Assembly (NCBI GenBank): GCA_903772945.1
Contig: CAICTM010000027.1
Span: 1 to 64,000, forward strand
Direction of reading: 5' to 3'
From: Seminavis robusta
Lineage: Eukaryota; Bacillariophyta; Bacillariophyceae; Naviculales; Naviculaceae
DNA: 64,000 nt
A program made the position numbers and the translations under genes. The notes under the pieces were generated by a model. It was not told the DNA's origin. It saw only the letters and a program-made list of their open reading frames with translations, and ran no database searches. The first letter of the stretch is position 1. The number at the start of each line of letters is the position of its first letter. Positions 29,522-41,400 of this stretch are shown one piece after another.

Positions 29522-31885
29522 ATGGCCGAAGAAAACACCACCAACGGGCCCGCTACGCCACCTATCGCACCTGTTAGACTGTTCAGAAGTCCTGTTGCCA
29601 ACCTAAGTTCGAAGCAAGCAAGAGAGCTAGAGCAGAATGAGGAAGGAACGCTCCAAAAACTGACGGATTACATCTTCGCGAGCTTGGACAAACCATTTTG
29701 TTTTGATTTGATCAACAAGCCCGGAAGGAAAACAAGTTGCACCTGCCTGCATGACCTATCGGATCAGATTGATGATGATGAGGTTGAAGCCAGCGCAAAG
29801 GCTTTGTTTGTGTTCTGCAAGTTGGACTTTGCAGAAAGAAAGCGAATTCTAAAGAATGGGTCAGGTCTGGAATGGCCGCGCAACTGTTGTTCCAAGGGCA
29901 TCACCGAATGACTTCAACTCGAGTGTTCCTCCTACCTGGTTCCACAACTCGATTTATATGCAGGAATGCTCTTTGCCAGCTCATCGGTTACGGACAAAAG
30001 GGATGGAAAGCCATCGTGGAGCTTGTGAAATCCGGTCATGATCCGGTCCACCAACTCAAAGGAAAGGTGGGGAACAAGATCAACAATAAGTCGCACGATC
30101 TCCTGCATGCATTCTTCCAGGACATGCAACAATATGCCCTGCCTCGTGCAACCAAGATTGTCCGTACGCAGATGGTAGATGGTCTGAACACGTTGGTGGA
30201 ACTCAGGGAAGAAGAGAAGGATGTTGTTGAACTTCCATCTTCCATGACAAAGCGAGGACTGTACAACAGGTTCCTTGCTGGACTTGGTTGGAAAATACAG
30301 TGGGACAACAAAGGCCGACTCCTTAAGAAGGTCGAGATAACAGGAGAAGAACAGAAAGTGTCCGCGAGCGAATTACCAGCATGGAGTACCTTCCGAGTCT
30401 TCTGGAAGAAACAATATTCCAAGCTTGTGATCCAGCGACCAAGTGAGGATATCTGCGGCGACTGCTATGTTTTCGCCAACAAGCACAAGTATGCAACTCC
30501 TTCCACCACCCCTGCCAAGAAGAAGAAGACAGCAGGAAACCAAGATGATGAGGAGGAGGAACCTGACAGTGAAGAAGAAGACATGATGGTTGAGAAGGCG
30601 CTGACAATGGTTGATCCGTATGCACACATTCAGGACAGGTTCGAAGCAATCAAAGCGATGGAGGATACAGTGTTGGAAGCGTCCATGCATGTGGAGATGG
30701 CAAGACGACAGCGAGCTCTCTTCAACTTGAAAAAAGAGGAAGCTGTTCGCGACAAGGACAAACCTTTGAAGGATCGAGTCATCACCTATGTCTGCGACTA
30801 TGCACAGAACATTGATGTCCCTCACTTTGGCCAAGAACAACCTGGCGAGACCTATTATCTTTCTCCATTGTGGGCTTATGTGTTTGGTGTGGTCGACTGC
30901 AGTCTCCAGCATCTGTACGCATACACTTATCTCGAAGGAGAAGGACAGAAGGGAGGAAACAACGTTGCTAGTTTGCTGACCAATCTTTTGATTCAAGATG
31001 GACTTATCTCTGGAGTTGGTGTCCAAAGAGCTTTCGATCTCCACGAACCAGTGCCAGAGATCAACTTCTTCTTCGACAACTGTCCAGGACAGAACAAGAA
31101 TCGAATGGTCATTCGTCTCCTGTACATCCTGGTTAATAGAGGCATCTGTATCAAAGCTCGCGCAACCTTTCTTATCAAGGGACACACCAAGAACGACTGT
31201 GACCGGATGTTCAACCTAATGAAAAAGGAATACAGAACGTAAGCGACATGGTTGTCTTCTCTGAAAACTGAAATGAATACGTCTCACCCACTGCTTATTC
31301 TTACCAGTCAACGTATTCACTCCAGAGGAACTCATCCAGACAATGAAGAGGGAGGACATCAGTCCGATCCGTGTGCGCAAGGATCATGACTTCTATGACT
31401 GGGATAGTTACTTGAACATGTATTGGGCCCCTGTGAAACTGGTATCAGAGAACCATTGCTTCGAGGTTGATGCAACAAGGAGCATGCACCATATGTTTGT
31501 GAGAACCTTCGATGGTACCAGAGAAGATCCTCAGTTACTGACAAGGTTGAAGCATCGTCCAACCAACTGGAGGAAGGCTATCAAGAGTGGGGATTGGACG
31601 TGCTTCAAAGAACCAGTTGGTTTCGAAGGTTCTCCTACTCTCCTTACCCCTCCTGGCATTGCCGACATCAAGTGGGTGGAGTTGTATGACAAATGGAGGC
31701 CACTCATTCCACCAGAAAGCAGAACCATCAAGTGGTTTAACGAGGATCCTGGCCTAGAACGTCGGAACAAGGTTAGTTCCAACTCAGAGGCAGCGAGAGC
31801 AACAAGAGCCGCACGCACAAAGACAAAGGTGTCAGCGGCAGAAGCAGCTAGAATGGCCACAGCAGCCACAGTGGAAGCTAGCTAG
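29522..31885 (+). pseudogene. Decayed transposase-like gene, DUF7869 kind
   Basis: Three coding blocks on one strand: 29522 to ~29860, ~29865-31240 and ~31320-31885. The middle block has an N-terminal 'RICRNA...YG..GW' region, a 'ICGDCYVFANKHKY' Cys pair, a Lys-rich NLS followed by an acidic stretch, then the catalytic-looking core 'INFFFDNCPGQNKNR' and 'FLIKGHTKNDCDRMF'. The last two motifs are the hallmark of DUF7869 proteins, widespread transposon-derived genes thought to have an RNase H-like DDE fold. Block 1 passes into block 2 only by a change of frame near 29860. Between blocks 2 and 3, GTAAGC at 31239 and TTACCAG at ~31312 look like an intron, but the frames do not match across it. 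So the copy appears broken, or the splice sites are different from those I see. No terminal repeats were found. Confidence 0.6.
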
Positions 31886-32290
31886 ATAATACTGTTACTT
31901 GTTGGCAGTCTAATGTAAGTTAACAGAGACAATGACATGCTATTGTTACTGCGAACGGCATGTTTGAAGTGTGTCTAACTTCTTTTGTGTTTATCTCGAC
32001 TGAACTCGACTTGCCTATCCCGCAGAAAACCGACGACGGACAGAAAAATGACCTCCCTTCTTATTCGCCCAGCCTTACATGGGCCTTGCGACCTTGTGGC
32101 ATGCCAGGGGCTGTGAGGTTCGAGGTGTCGTCAAGCTATGGTATGGAAAACGCTTTGTAGTGGGTACTGCCGGTACGGTACTCGGCTATGAAATTTCTCC
32201 TGTACGCTGCAAATAGCACGTGTAAAGGCAGCTGGCCAGCTAGAATGAATTGATAAACATCACACTCGTGAAGCAGGACGACAACCTTGA
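31886..32290. other. Intergenic region
   Basis: 3' flank of the DUF7869-like unit and of the GH125 gene; contains GCCGGTACGGTAC near 32168. No gene seen. Confidence 0.4.
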
Positions 32291-34180
32291 TTAAGATACA
32301 TACTTGACCTTGGCTTCAATTCCCTGGTAGAACTCAGGTACCTTGTGATCATTGTGGAATTTGTTTTCAAAGAATGAACCAGGACCTACGGGCTTCCCCT
32401 GGGTGGCAGTTTCCAACGCCGTTTGTAGCGCCAGAGCTTTTCCCTGAGCATCGCATCGTTCTCCGAGTGCCGTCTCGATCAAGACAACAAACATGGCATT
32501 GGCCCATTCAAACCACGGCCTGGTATACAAGGGACATCCTCGTCTACTGTCTACACCTTCGTGCATGGCATCGTTGCACGCCGATTTCAGGGATTGTTGG
32601 ACTTGAAATGCCATGGCTTGAGCGCGATGGTCGGGAGGCCCTTCTTCAGTCAGGGCTTCAATGCTCAGTGCCAAAGGCCAGACATACTTCACAGGTGTAT
32701 GAGGGGATCCCATTCCTCGCAAAGTCTCTCCTTGATAGTAGTATTTGTTGAATTTCGGATCCAGCAATCGAGCCCGAGTGTTTTGGTATATCTCGCGATC
32801 GTAGCCAGACCATCCCAGCAAGGGAATGGATAACAATGAGGGTACGTTGGCATCATCAAAGTCATGCAGAGACTTTCCAAGTCCATCCACTTCGTACGCA
32901 TAAATCTTCTCCATTCCTGTTCCGGATCGGGCCGGAACTTCGACCACTCCATACTTTCGGATTCCTTCTTCCATTTCTCGCAAAAGTTTGGAGGTCATGG
33001 CTTCCAAATCTTCCGACTTCCAGATGCGTTTGTTGAGTTCCAATACCCGTTCCAGTCCAGCCGCAGCATGAATGTTGGATGGTACGAGGTATCCGTACTG
33101 GCACTTGTCATCGGAAGGACGAAAACCGGACCATGTCATGCCCGTATACCCCGTCTTTGAACCCTTGCCTCCTTCGGGCAGTTCAAAATAGCGATAGGGG
33201 CTGTTGGTTTCATGATTCTGCTCCACAATATAGGTTTGTACCATGAGCATGACGGCATCAAAGATAATGGGTTCGGCCAAGAGTACTTCCGGTCGATACA
33301 GATGCTCCGCAACATAATAGTCGTAGAGTTGCGTCAGAAAGTAGGCCCCAGAATCCACTTCGTAATTGCGTGTATCGACCCATCCTCCCCGTCCAATGAC
33401 ACGTTCTCGGAGTGGTCGTGCCGATGGATCCTTCCATTTTCTGGAATAGGCATTGGCGTATGGATCTTGAATAATGTTGAAGGCTTGCCGTCGAATGGCG
33501 CCTTGGACGACAAGTCGCAGGAAGGGTTGCTGTCGTCCCATTCGCCCCACATAAATGCCCATTTGGACGGCAGAATCCCGCGTCCACATGCTGTCAATAT
33601 CTCCCGTGGCCACAAAGGTATGTTCTCCCAAGTCACCGACTTGGACGGCTTTTTCCATGCTGGAGTACAAAAATTTCCCACACAGTCGGAGCCCTTGTTC
33701 TTTTTCGGCCGCCGTGAGCAGCTTTTCCGACACGAGTTTGGTCACGGCCGGATCGCTAGCCTTGTCGGCTACCGTCCAAATGGAAGGCTTTAATCTTTGG
33801 CGCAAACTCTCCATGGATTCCTCCTTCTCGTTATTGGTAGTGGTGGTGGTCTGCGGATGATTGTCGTCTTGTTGTTGTCCTCCTCCTCGCAATAACAGTC
33901 GAGCGGTAGCATTATTTTGTGCTTGATGCCGTTCGATGGCTCGTTGCATGGCTTGTTTCAATAACTGTTCTTGATTGTGCATTGGCGATAAGATATGCGA
34001 CTGGTGCAGTTCCTTTTCGACACCGACAAATAGCATGGCCACACAAATAAGGATGACGGCCACCGAGATGGGGACAATGATGACGGCAATGATAGAAGGA
34101 GTCAACCGTCTCTCAGTTCGTGCCTGCTGCATCCGAGCTTGCAATATCCTGACGAACGGGGCTGCATTCTTGTTGTTCAT
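32291..34180 (-). CDS. GH125 exo-alpha-1,6-mannosidase, type II membrane protein
   Basis: Single exon, 629 residues. A signal anchor at ~29-53 (SIIAVIIVPISVAVILICVAMLFVG) puts the enzyme in the Golgi lumen or outside. A Gln/Asn-rich stem (~60-125) is followed by the complete GH125 (former DUF1237) domain to the C-terminus. Diagnostic blocks: 'VATGDIDSMWTRDS' (192-203), 'GGWVDTRNYEVDSGAYFL', 'TGMTWSGFRPSDD', 'YGYLVPSNIHA', 'ANVPSLLSIPLLGW', and 'YTRPWFEWANAMF'. Family members remove alpha-1,6-linked mannose without a metal ion, so it probably trims N-glycans or a storage mannan. The start at 34180 is the first Met of the frame and fits the anchor. Its 5' flank holds no other gene before 34407. 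Confidence 0.9.
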   Translation of the reverse strand: MNNKNAAPFVRILQARMQQARTERRLTPSIIAVIIVPISVAVILICVAMLFVGVEKELHQSHILSPMHNQEQLLKQAMQRAIERHQAQNNATARLLLRGGGQQQDDNHPQTTTTTNNEKEESMESLRQRLKPSIWTVADKASDPAVTKLVSEKLLTAAEKEQGLRLCGKFLYSSMEKAVQVGDLGEHTFVATGDIDSMWTRDSAVQMGIYVGRMGRQQPFLRLVVQGAIRRQAFNIIQDPYANAYSRKWKDPSARPLRERVIGRGGWVDTRNYEVDSGAYFLTQLYDYYVAEHLYRPEVLLAEPIIFDAVMLMVQTYIVEQNHETNSPYRYFELPEGGKGSKTGYTGMTWSGFRPSDDKCQYGYLVPSNIHAAAGLERVLELNKRIWKSEDLEAMTSKLLREMEEGIRKYGVVEVPARSGTGMEKIYAYEVDGLGKSLHDFDDANVPSLLSIPLLGWSGYDREIYQNTRARLLDPKFNKYYYQGETLRGMGSPHTPVKYVWPLALSIEALTEEGPPDHRAQAMAFQVQQSLKSACNDAMHEGVDSRRGCPLYTRPWFEWANAMFVVLIETALGERCDAQGKALALQTALETATQGKPVGPGSFFENKFHNDHKVPEFYQGIEAKVKYVS

Positions 34181-34825
34181 TCTTCTTCCTCTTCTTTGAT
34201 TCCAATTGTGTTATGCCGGTGCCGGATAACAGAGTTTGTGAAGAGGGAAGGCTGAGAGCTAATAAGGTGCAAAAAAATGAGGTTTGAAACCGTGACACCG
34301 AGATCTTTCGGCTCGGCGCGGCGAGGAATCAATGATGGAAAGGGTTCAGGCTCATGATTCAAATGTTCGTGATTGACAATTCACAACAAGAAAAACAACG
34401 CCGACCATGGCGCTTCGGGCAAGCAAATATCCACCATTACGGCATATTTTTGACCACTTCTTTCTCAATATCACAGTGTTACTAGTGCTACCACTCATGC
34501 ATCGATCGGCAGCTTTGTTTCGAAGGGTTCTTGTCATTACTCCCGCAAGAGTTGGACGACGGACAGAGGATCCACGTGGAAGCTTCAGAGCCCAAGATCC
34601 AACGGTTTGGATACCAAGACCAGACGGAGTGAGAAAGAAAAGAAGGCGAAGACCCAAACATGTCCTTTCATCGGCTGCTCGGCTGAAACATCCCACAACT
34701 CTCTTCAGTGACATAAAATCAGGAGAGCTTCAAACCTGAACACCTCGAGTGCAAAATTAATTGCCATCTATCTATCTACCTGGAAGAGTTAATCCAACGA
34801 TAAAATAATCAAGCAAAAATCTACC
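34181..34825. other. Divergent intergenic region, GH125 / ProRS
   Basis: Promoters of both genes lie here. A 110-residue frame at 34407-34739 with one hydrophobic segment and a basic tail begins at a good ATG context (GACCATGG), but shows no domain and may be chance. Confidence 0.4.
34407..34739 (+). CDS. Small hypothetical basic protein (weak)
   Basis: 110 residues. A hydrophobic segment at ~18-32 (FFLNITVLLVLPLM) is followed by an Arg/Lys-rich tail (RKKRRRRPKH). It could be a mitochondrial or membrane micro-protein. There is no recognised family and it sits in a shared promoter region, so it is reported only as a possibility. Confidence 0.2.
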   Translation: MALRASKYPPLRHIFDHFFLNITVLLVLPLMHRSAALFRRVLVITPARVGRRTEDPRGSFRAQDPTVWIPRPDGVRKKRRRRPKHVLSSAARLKHPTTLFSDIKSGELQT

Positions 34826-37800
34826 ATGGTGACCACCAGTACTACCATCAAGTGTCGTGTGTCCATTCCATCCTGTGACAAGGATATTTTGGCCGTTGTG
34901 AGTCAACTCACGGATACTCCCGTGACCTTTGAAGCCAAAGACGGTGCCTTGGATTTGAATGTCACCGTGACCAACGCTTTCACCAAGAAGACTACCGAGA
35001 GCACTGCTGTCTCCTTGTTGGGGTGTGTCCGACAACTCGCTCAACGTACCGATCTCTGGGATTCTGCCGCTTGCAATGGAAGTACTGGATTCCTCGTCGA
35101 GAGTTGGATCCAAGCCAGTGAACAGACACTCCTTCCCATTCTACGCAACAAAAGCAAGGGAGATCTGTTGCTCGAAACCGTCCAAGATTTTCTGAACAAG
35201 ATTGACAGCCATTTGAAGTCTTCCAATCATGCCTATTTGGTCGGCGATACTCCCACGGCCGCCGATGTCTGCGTCGCCATTCCCTTGACGGTGGTTGCCT
35301 TGGAACACTACACCACCCTTACTTGGCCCGACAAAACATTTGCTTGGTTGGAGACTGTCCTGGGACAATTGGAAGCCGTGGTCGATGGAGCAGCTGCCAT
35401 GTCCTGGGGCAAGTGGAAGGGTAACCTCAAGGGAGCTGCTGCTGCCCCTGCTGCTACTACTACTACTGCTGCTGCTGGTGGCGACGACGATAACAAAATC
35501 ATCAATCTACTCACGCAACACAAAGTGGAATTTTCCGTCTACGATCATCCCTTGTCCAAGACTGCCGAAGAGTTGGTCGCCAACGCTCCCTTGGCCGATG
35601 GAGAAACTCATACCAAGAATTTATTCTTGCGCGACAAAAAACACGGAATGTTCCTCGTCACCGTCGCCACCAACGCCAAGGAAACCACCCCGGTCCAGAC
35701 CAAGGAGCTCGGAAAATTGCTCGGATTGCAAGGAAAAACCAATCTACGCATGGCCGACGAAAAAACTCTCATGGAACAGCTTCAAGTCAAGCCGGGTTGT
35801 GTGGGGCCGCTCTGTGCTGCCTTGGCCAAGCCCGAAGGAGACGACAAGGTCACGCTCGTATTGGATCAAACATTGACAACAACTAGCAAGTATGCCAAGA
35901 TTCATTCGCATCCCATGCAGAATGACAAGTCGGTCAGCATGACCCCGGACGCCATGATGGCTTTTCTGAAATCGGTCGGTGTCGAACCCACGATTCTCGA
36001 CTTTGGTAGTGCCCCAGCAGCAGCGGCTCCAGCTCCAGCCCCCAAGAAGCAGCAGCAGCAGCCCAAAAAGCAAGGTGGCGGTGACAAGCAAAAGCAACAA
36101 GGCGGCAAAAAGCAAGGTGGCGGCGGTGGCGGCAAAAAGGGAGAGACCCTGCTCGCACTGCAGTGCAAAAAGGATGAGAACTTCCCTCAGTGGTACACCG
36201 ATGTCATCAAGCTCAGCGAGATGATTGCTTACTACGACATTAGTGGTTGCTACATTTTGCGTCCCTGGTCCTACAAGATTTGGGAGATGATGCAGGACTG
36301 GTTCAATGTGGAGGTACGTTTTTGCTCCGTACATGTTCCGACTTGCTGTGATGTGGCCCCCATTTCTACCGTTACCTCACTTCTCACATCTCACATCTCA
36401 CGTTGTTCTCCTTTGCCCTTTTAGATCCGAAAGCTCGGCGTCGATAACTGCTACTTCCCTCTCTTTGTGTCCCAGGATCGTCTGGAGAAGGAGAAAGATC
36501 ATGTGGAAGGATTCGCTCCCGAGGTCGCTTGGGTCACCAAGAGTGGGGACGCTGATCTGGCCAAACCCATTGCCATTCGTCCAACGTCGGAAACCATCAT
36601 GTACCCTGCCTTCTCGGATTGGATCAAGAGTCACCGCGACTTGCCACTCAAGTTGAACCAGTGGAGCAACGTCGTCCGTTGGGAGTTCAAGTACCCCACC
36701 CCTTTCTTGCGCAGTCGAGAGTTCTTGTGGCAGGAAGGGCACACGGCCCATGCAACCTACGATGATGCCCAGGTGATGGTGATGCAAGCTCTGGATTTGT
36801 ATCGTCGCGTGTATGAAGAGCTGTTGGCTGTCCCTGTCGTCAGGGGTTACAAGACGGAGGCTGAGAAGTTTGCCGGAGGCCACATGACCACCACCGTCGA
36901 GGCCTACATTCAGGGATCTGGCCGTGCCATCCAGGGAGCTACATCGCACAACCTGGGACAGAACTTTGGAAAGATGTTCGATATCAAGTTCCAAGACGAG
37001 AAGGGTGAGTCCCAGATTGCATGGCAGACATCCTGGGGTCTGACGACTCGTACCATTGGTGTGATGATCATGGTCCACGGGGATGACACTGGCTTGGTTT
37101 TGCCCCCTCGAGTTGCCCCCATCCAAGTTGTCATTGTGCCTATCATCAGCAAGAAGCTCCCAATGGAACAAGCAAAGCCCTATTGCGAGGCTATTCTGCA
37201 GGAGCTGGAAGAACTTGGAGTAAGTTGTTTTGTTGTTTGCCGCTGTTGTCAGAGCCTTGTTGTTTGTGTGGATGAATCCCTTACACACATATACTTGTAT
37301 TCTTTCTAGCTCCGAGCCAAGTTTGATGACCGCACCATGTACAACCCTGGCTGGAAGTACAATCATTGGGAGCAAAAGGGTGTCCCTGTCCGTATTGAGG
37401 TTGGCCCACGAGACATTGAGCAGAAGCAAGCCCGTTGTGTCCTCCGCTACAATGGTGACAAGATTGATGTCAACATTGATGGTATTGCCACCATCCTCAA
37501 GGACAAGTTGGAGGATATCCAGGAGAAGATGTTTGCCAAGGCCAAGGAAGCACGGGACTCGCACGTGGTGCAGGTCACTGAGTGGAAGGACTTTGTCCCC
37601 AATCTTGAACTGAACAACCTGATGTTGACGCCATGGTGTGGTGGAGAGCACGAGGACTGGGAAGAGTGGGTGAAGACGACAAGTCGCGAAGAGTCACTCA
37701 AGGCAAGAGGTGAAGAAGGCGAAGATGAGAAGACTGCCACATCTCTGGCTGCCAAGACTCTATGCATCCCCTTTGACCAGCCCGAGCTCCCAGAAGGCAC

Positions 37801-37861
37801 CAAGTGCATCGCAAGTGGAAAGCCAGCTACATGCTGGGTACTTTGGGGACGATCCTACTAG
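34826..37861 (+). CDS. PARS: Prolyl-tRNA synthetase with GST-like and YbaK editing domains
   Basis: Three exons: 34826-36313, 36425-37219 and 37310-37861, with introns of 111 and 90 bp, both GT-AG and phase 0; 944 residues. Residues ~60-190 are GST_C-like ('[18 protein letters not shown]'), a docking module found in multi-synthetase complexes. Residues ~224-393 are a YbaK/ProX-type deacylase ('[11 protein letters not shown]', '[10 protein letters not shown]' with the conserved Lys264) that clears mischarged tRNA-Pro. A Lys/Gln/Gly linker (~400-440) leads to the class II ProRS core of the eukaryotic/archaeal type: '[13 protein letters not shown]', motif 2 region '[19 protein letters not shown]', 'EGHTAH', and the C-terminal zinc-like domain ending in 'CWVLWGRSY'. 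Charging proline and editing in one chain is known from apicomplexan ProRS; adding a GST-like domain makes an unusual three-part protein. Cytosolic, as no transit peptide is seen. Confidence 0.92.
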
Positions 37862-38406
37862 TTTGGAGGACGCTGTCTCGCCAACATTCCTCTGGCTGGT
37901 ACACGGATGGTACCCTTCTTCTAGATAATTAAAAGATTAAAAGCGCGTTATTAGGTTCCCTTTTACTAGATCATCGGCGAGTATTATTACAGTATGCATG
38001 CAACTTCACGATGGTTCCGCGATACCGGTACTGTACCGTCCCAAGCATTGACAGGGGAGCTGACATGAGTATTCGCGTCACATGCTGGTACATGTACCTA
38101 AATAATGGCACCGAATCGAGCCTGAGTAGTCGTTCAACCCTTGCTTGTTGGCTTCGCATTTACCAGTAAGCTGCAATGGGACTAGTAAAACCACCAATGT
38201 CACACCTTTACTTATGGCTGGGCGGCTTGAAGCATTTTCTGTTCGCTTGTTCGCTTTGCTTCACAGCACGAATGCTGCTCTGCTCGAAGACTGACTCGGC
38301 TCAGGCTGCCACTGTAAGTCCTCTTGACAAATAATCAGAACCAACCAGTTCGTAGCTACAGTACAGTAAACACCCCCACCCCCGATACCACAAAGATTAT
38401 ACCACG
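37862..38406. other. Intergenic region
   Basis: 3' end of ProRS and promoter of the next gene. GATACCGGTACTGTACCG lies near 38021 and ACATGTACC near 38090. No gene seen. Confidence 0.4.
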
Positions 38407-41400
38407 ATGGCAGAGTTTCAAGACGACGCAAAACGCTTGGCCTTCGAGCCTGATCAGACGGATGCCAAAGGAGTGTTGGATGATGAACGAGAAAAGCTCG
38501 TCATAGGCCTGTCGAGGGGCGCCGGAAATACACGCTACACCAATGCTGACAACAAATTCAAACAAAACTATCACCGGTTGGGTTGGGTTGTGCTCTCACT
38601 GTTTGCGTGGGTGTTTGTGGCCATGGCCATTTGTGCAGCTACTTTGCAATACGTTATCATTCCTCGTGAGTCTTTTGGCAGGTGGAATACAGAGAAAACG
38701 TACTCTACTTTTAACAACCCAGCAGTGGATCTTGTCAAGATCACAATACCTCCAATTCAAGCGTGGGTGCGAGGCTTGGACCAACCACAAGGAGACATTG
38801 GCCGGATACCCCTCTTGCCTGCGAACGACGACAGGCCAATCGATCCAATAGAACGCCACTGCGTCGAGTCCTTCCTGGCTGCTGGGTTTTCGATTGATGG
38901 CATCTTTGCTTCGGATGCTGTCATGACCCTTGCACAATCTAGTGAGAGCAAGGCTTCTGATGGAATAATGAATGCTGCATACTTGGCGTTTGCTAGTGAT
39001 TTGAGCCCATTCATTGATTCGGCTGAAACCTTGGACTACACGCTTCGATTTACCGGCTACGACAGCAATGGCAAGACCTGCAACTTCGCTGTCCTGGGAA
39101 TACAGCAGTTCAAATTCAACAAAGACTACTCAGCTTTTCCCATCACATCCAATGTTACGACTGGACTGTCGATTACTTTTGATGCGAATCAAGGAAAGCT
39201 CACCAGCATTCGCTTCCACATCCCACGGGAGTTCCTCAACTTTCTCTTTGGTACTCTCTTGAACAATGACCACATGCGAGAGTATGTATGCTCTGTCATG
39301 TCTGGAACGTGCGGCATGGACCAAGAACATGACAACCGTGGTGCGTCATGTGAGGAGAAGATAGCTTCCATTCCTGTCAAGGCGGAAGTAAGCACCCAAC
39401 ATGGCACTTCACAAAGCTGCATAATCCTCTATGCAGTGCTTGCCGAACATAACCCAGAGCACTGCCCCCGCATCGCGACCATACCAACGGAGGACAAGAA
39501 TGGCAAGATCAGGTGTCCAGATTCCCTCCTTTCGGATTCGGACGCCACTGAAGGAACCGACCGCTCTTTCTTCGCTGACTGGGCGAAAGATTTTGGCTAC
39601 GATCCAGACACTGGATATTCCCTGCGCTGTGACAGCAACAACTGTGATGATTGCCCCGAGGGAACAGTGAATTGCCCTGTTGCTTTGGCGAACTCGTCGT
39701 TTCCAATCACAGCAATGACAACTGATGACTTTTCTGGCTCATCTGGTATTGAAGAACTGGCCGTCAAACTGCAAGAGATCGTTCCAAAGACCTCCCCCAC
39801 TTCTGTTGAGTACGTTTTACAAAACCTTGGGCTATCAAATCTCCCTTCTGTTCGAGCTTTGCTACAACCATACTTGGCTGTTCCCCAGGACCTAATCCAC
39901 AAATACAACCAGTCCAGTACTTGTTTGCAATCAATGGATCCTATGACCAGTCTCGCTTATGTATTTCTCAAGAAAGAACTCAGTACATCAGTGGATGGGA
40001 CCAACAAGCATGACATCGGCTCAGCTTTTGTTACGTTCGCCAGAAAGAATCGAGGTGTTCTCGAGTATTTTGTGAACCAAGCCGCCGTATACGACGAGCT
40101 CTCGTTGGCTGCACTGCGGGACACCCAGGTACTCAACGAGATCGTCGATGCAATGATTCACGAGCAACGCCTTGTTAGAGAAGAGAGCATTCAGAAACAC
40201 TTCTCCAAGGATGAGGCCGATGAACTGATCAAGGTGTACCGTGCCACAGCCTTGAGCCTGCGACTGTTCGCCAAGGAGATTGCTGAAAACTCAAACGATT
40301 CAGCCCGGACTAGGCACAAGGGCCTCATCATGAACCTGCTTGGATTGGTTCGACGCGATATCGAGCGACAATTGGAGGACAATGGACGAGTTGGCTTGGC
40401 TTTAGCTTCCAACGTTCAGTTTGGGCCTTCAAATGACGACACTTCACAATGGATCGTAGGGCAGGAATTCTTATCGACTCACTTGGCTTGGTCCGTAGCT
40501 TCCATTTGGGGTTCCTTGCCGTTGGACTACCTGGGCTCTGTTCTCATCCCCGCTGTCTCGTGCAGAGCTGCTGGCAAAGAGAGTGGCTCTTTCCTGGCAA
40601 TTCAATCGATTTCTACCTGTCTCTCCCTCATGCATCAGCTTCAACCTCCCAAGACAGCGGTTGCATTCATTGGAGCTCGCAAATTTTCTGAGCTAAAAGA
40701 CTTCTACGAGAGCCAGTGGTCGGACAACATAACAAAATCCCGATACGAAACGGCTGCAGCAATGGGGGAGTCCAATCTCCGACACGCGAACATCGCGAGT
40801 CCATCATTTGATCGAATGTAAGTGGGGGCTGCGCCAATGGAGTGAGACATGCCAATCGATCTTGCCCTAACAAACATTGAATCGTTTGATCGAAAGTGAG
40901 GAGATGTTGTTTGAGCTTTGCGGACGATTCTGCCATTATGGGTCATGGGGGAGCACCGGCACTGCAGTCTTCATGTCCAGCTTGGACAACGATACATGGA
41001 ATCTGTTTCTTCTGTTTGTTGTGTGGATAACAATCGAGTTGTCGGGCTTGGGTTTGGAGCTCATGGTGTACGTTTTAGTCCTGTTGCGTCGCGGCTGGAC
41101 AGAGAAAGAAGACCGCGTGTTCCAGCTAGGCCAGTTCTTCTTTCCTCTGCTGGCAGTGACCGCCTTAGGCCTTTCAGTGAAAGGGAACTACATGGCTTTG
41201 CCTTTCATTGTCCTGGGACACTGGAAATTCGGTTTCCCGGAAACGTTGCTTTACCAATTTGTCGCTTTGTTCGGAGAGGCGCCCCTCTTCCGCGCGGTTG
41301 CACCAGGAAGGTTTGACCTACCACAAACTCATATGTATCGTCACATGAGATGGCATGGGCAGACCCGTTCCAATGTCGGAAGAGTCACTGATTTCCTCAA

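Noticed and set aside
30373-31185. 270-codon minus-strand frame
   Set aside because: Antisense of the DUF7869-like core, whose motifs are clear on the plus strand.
36398-37651. 417-codon minus-strand frame
   Set aside because: Antisense shadow of ProRS; it runs through both ProRS exons and an intron without any domain of its own.
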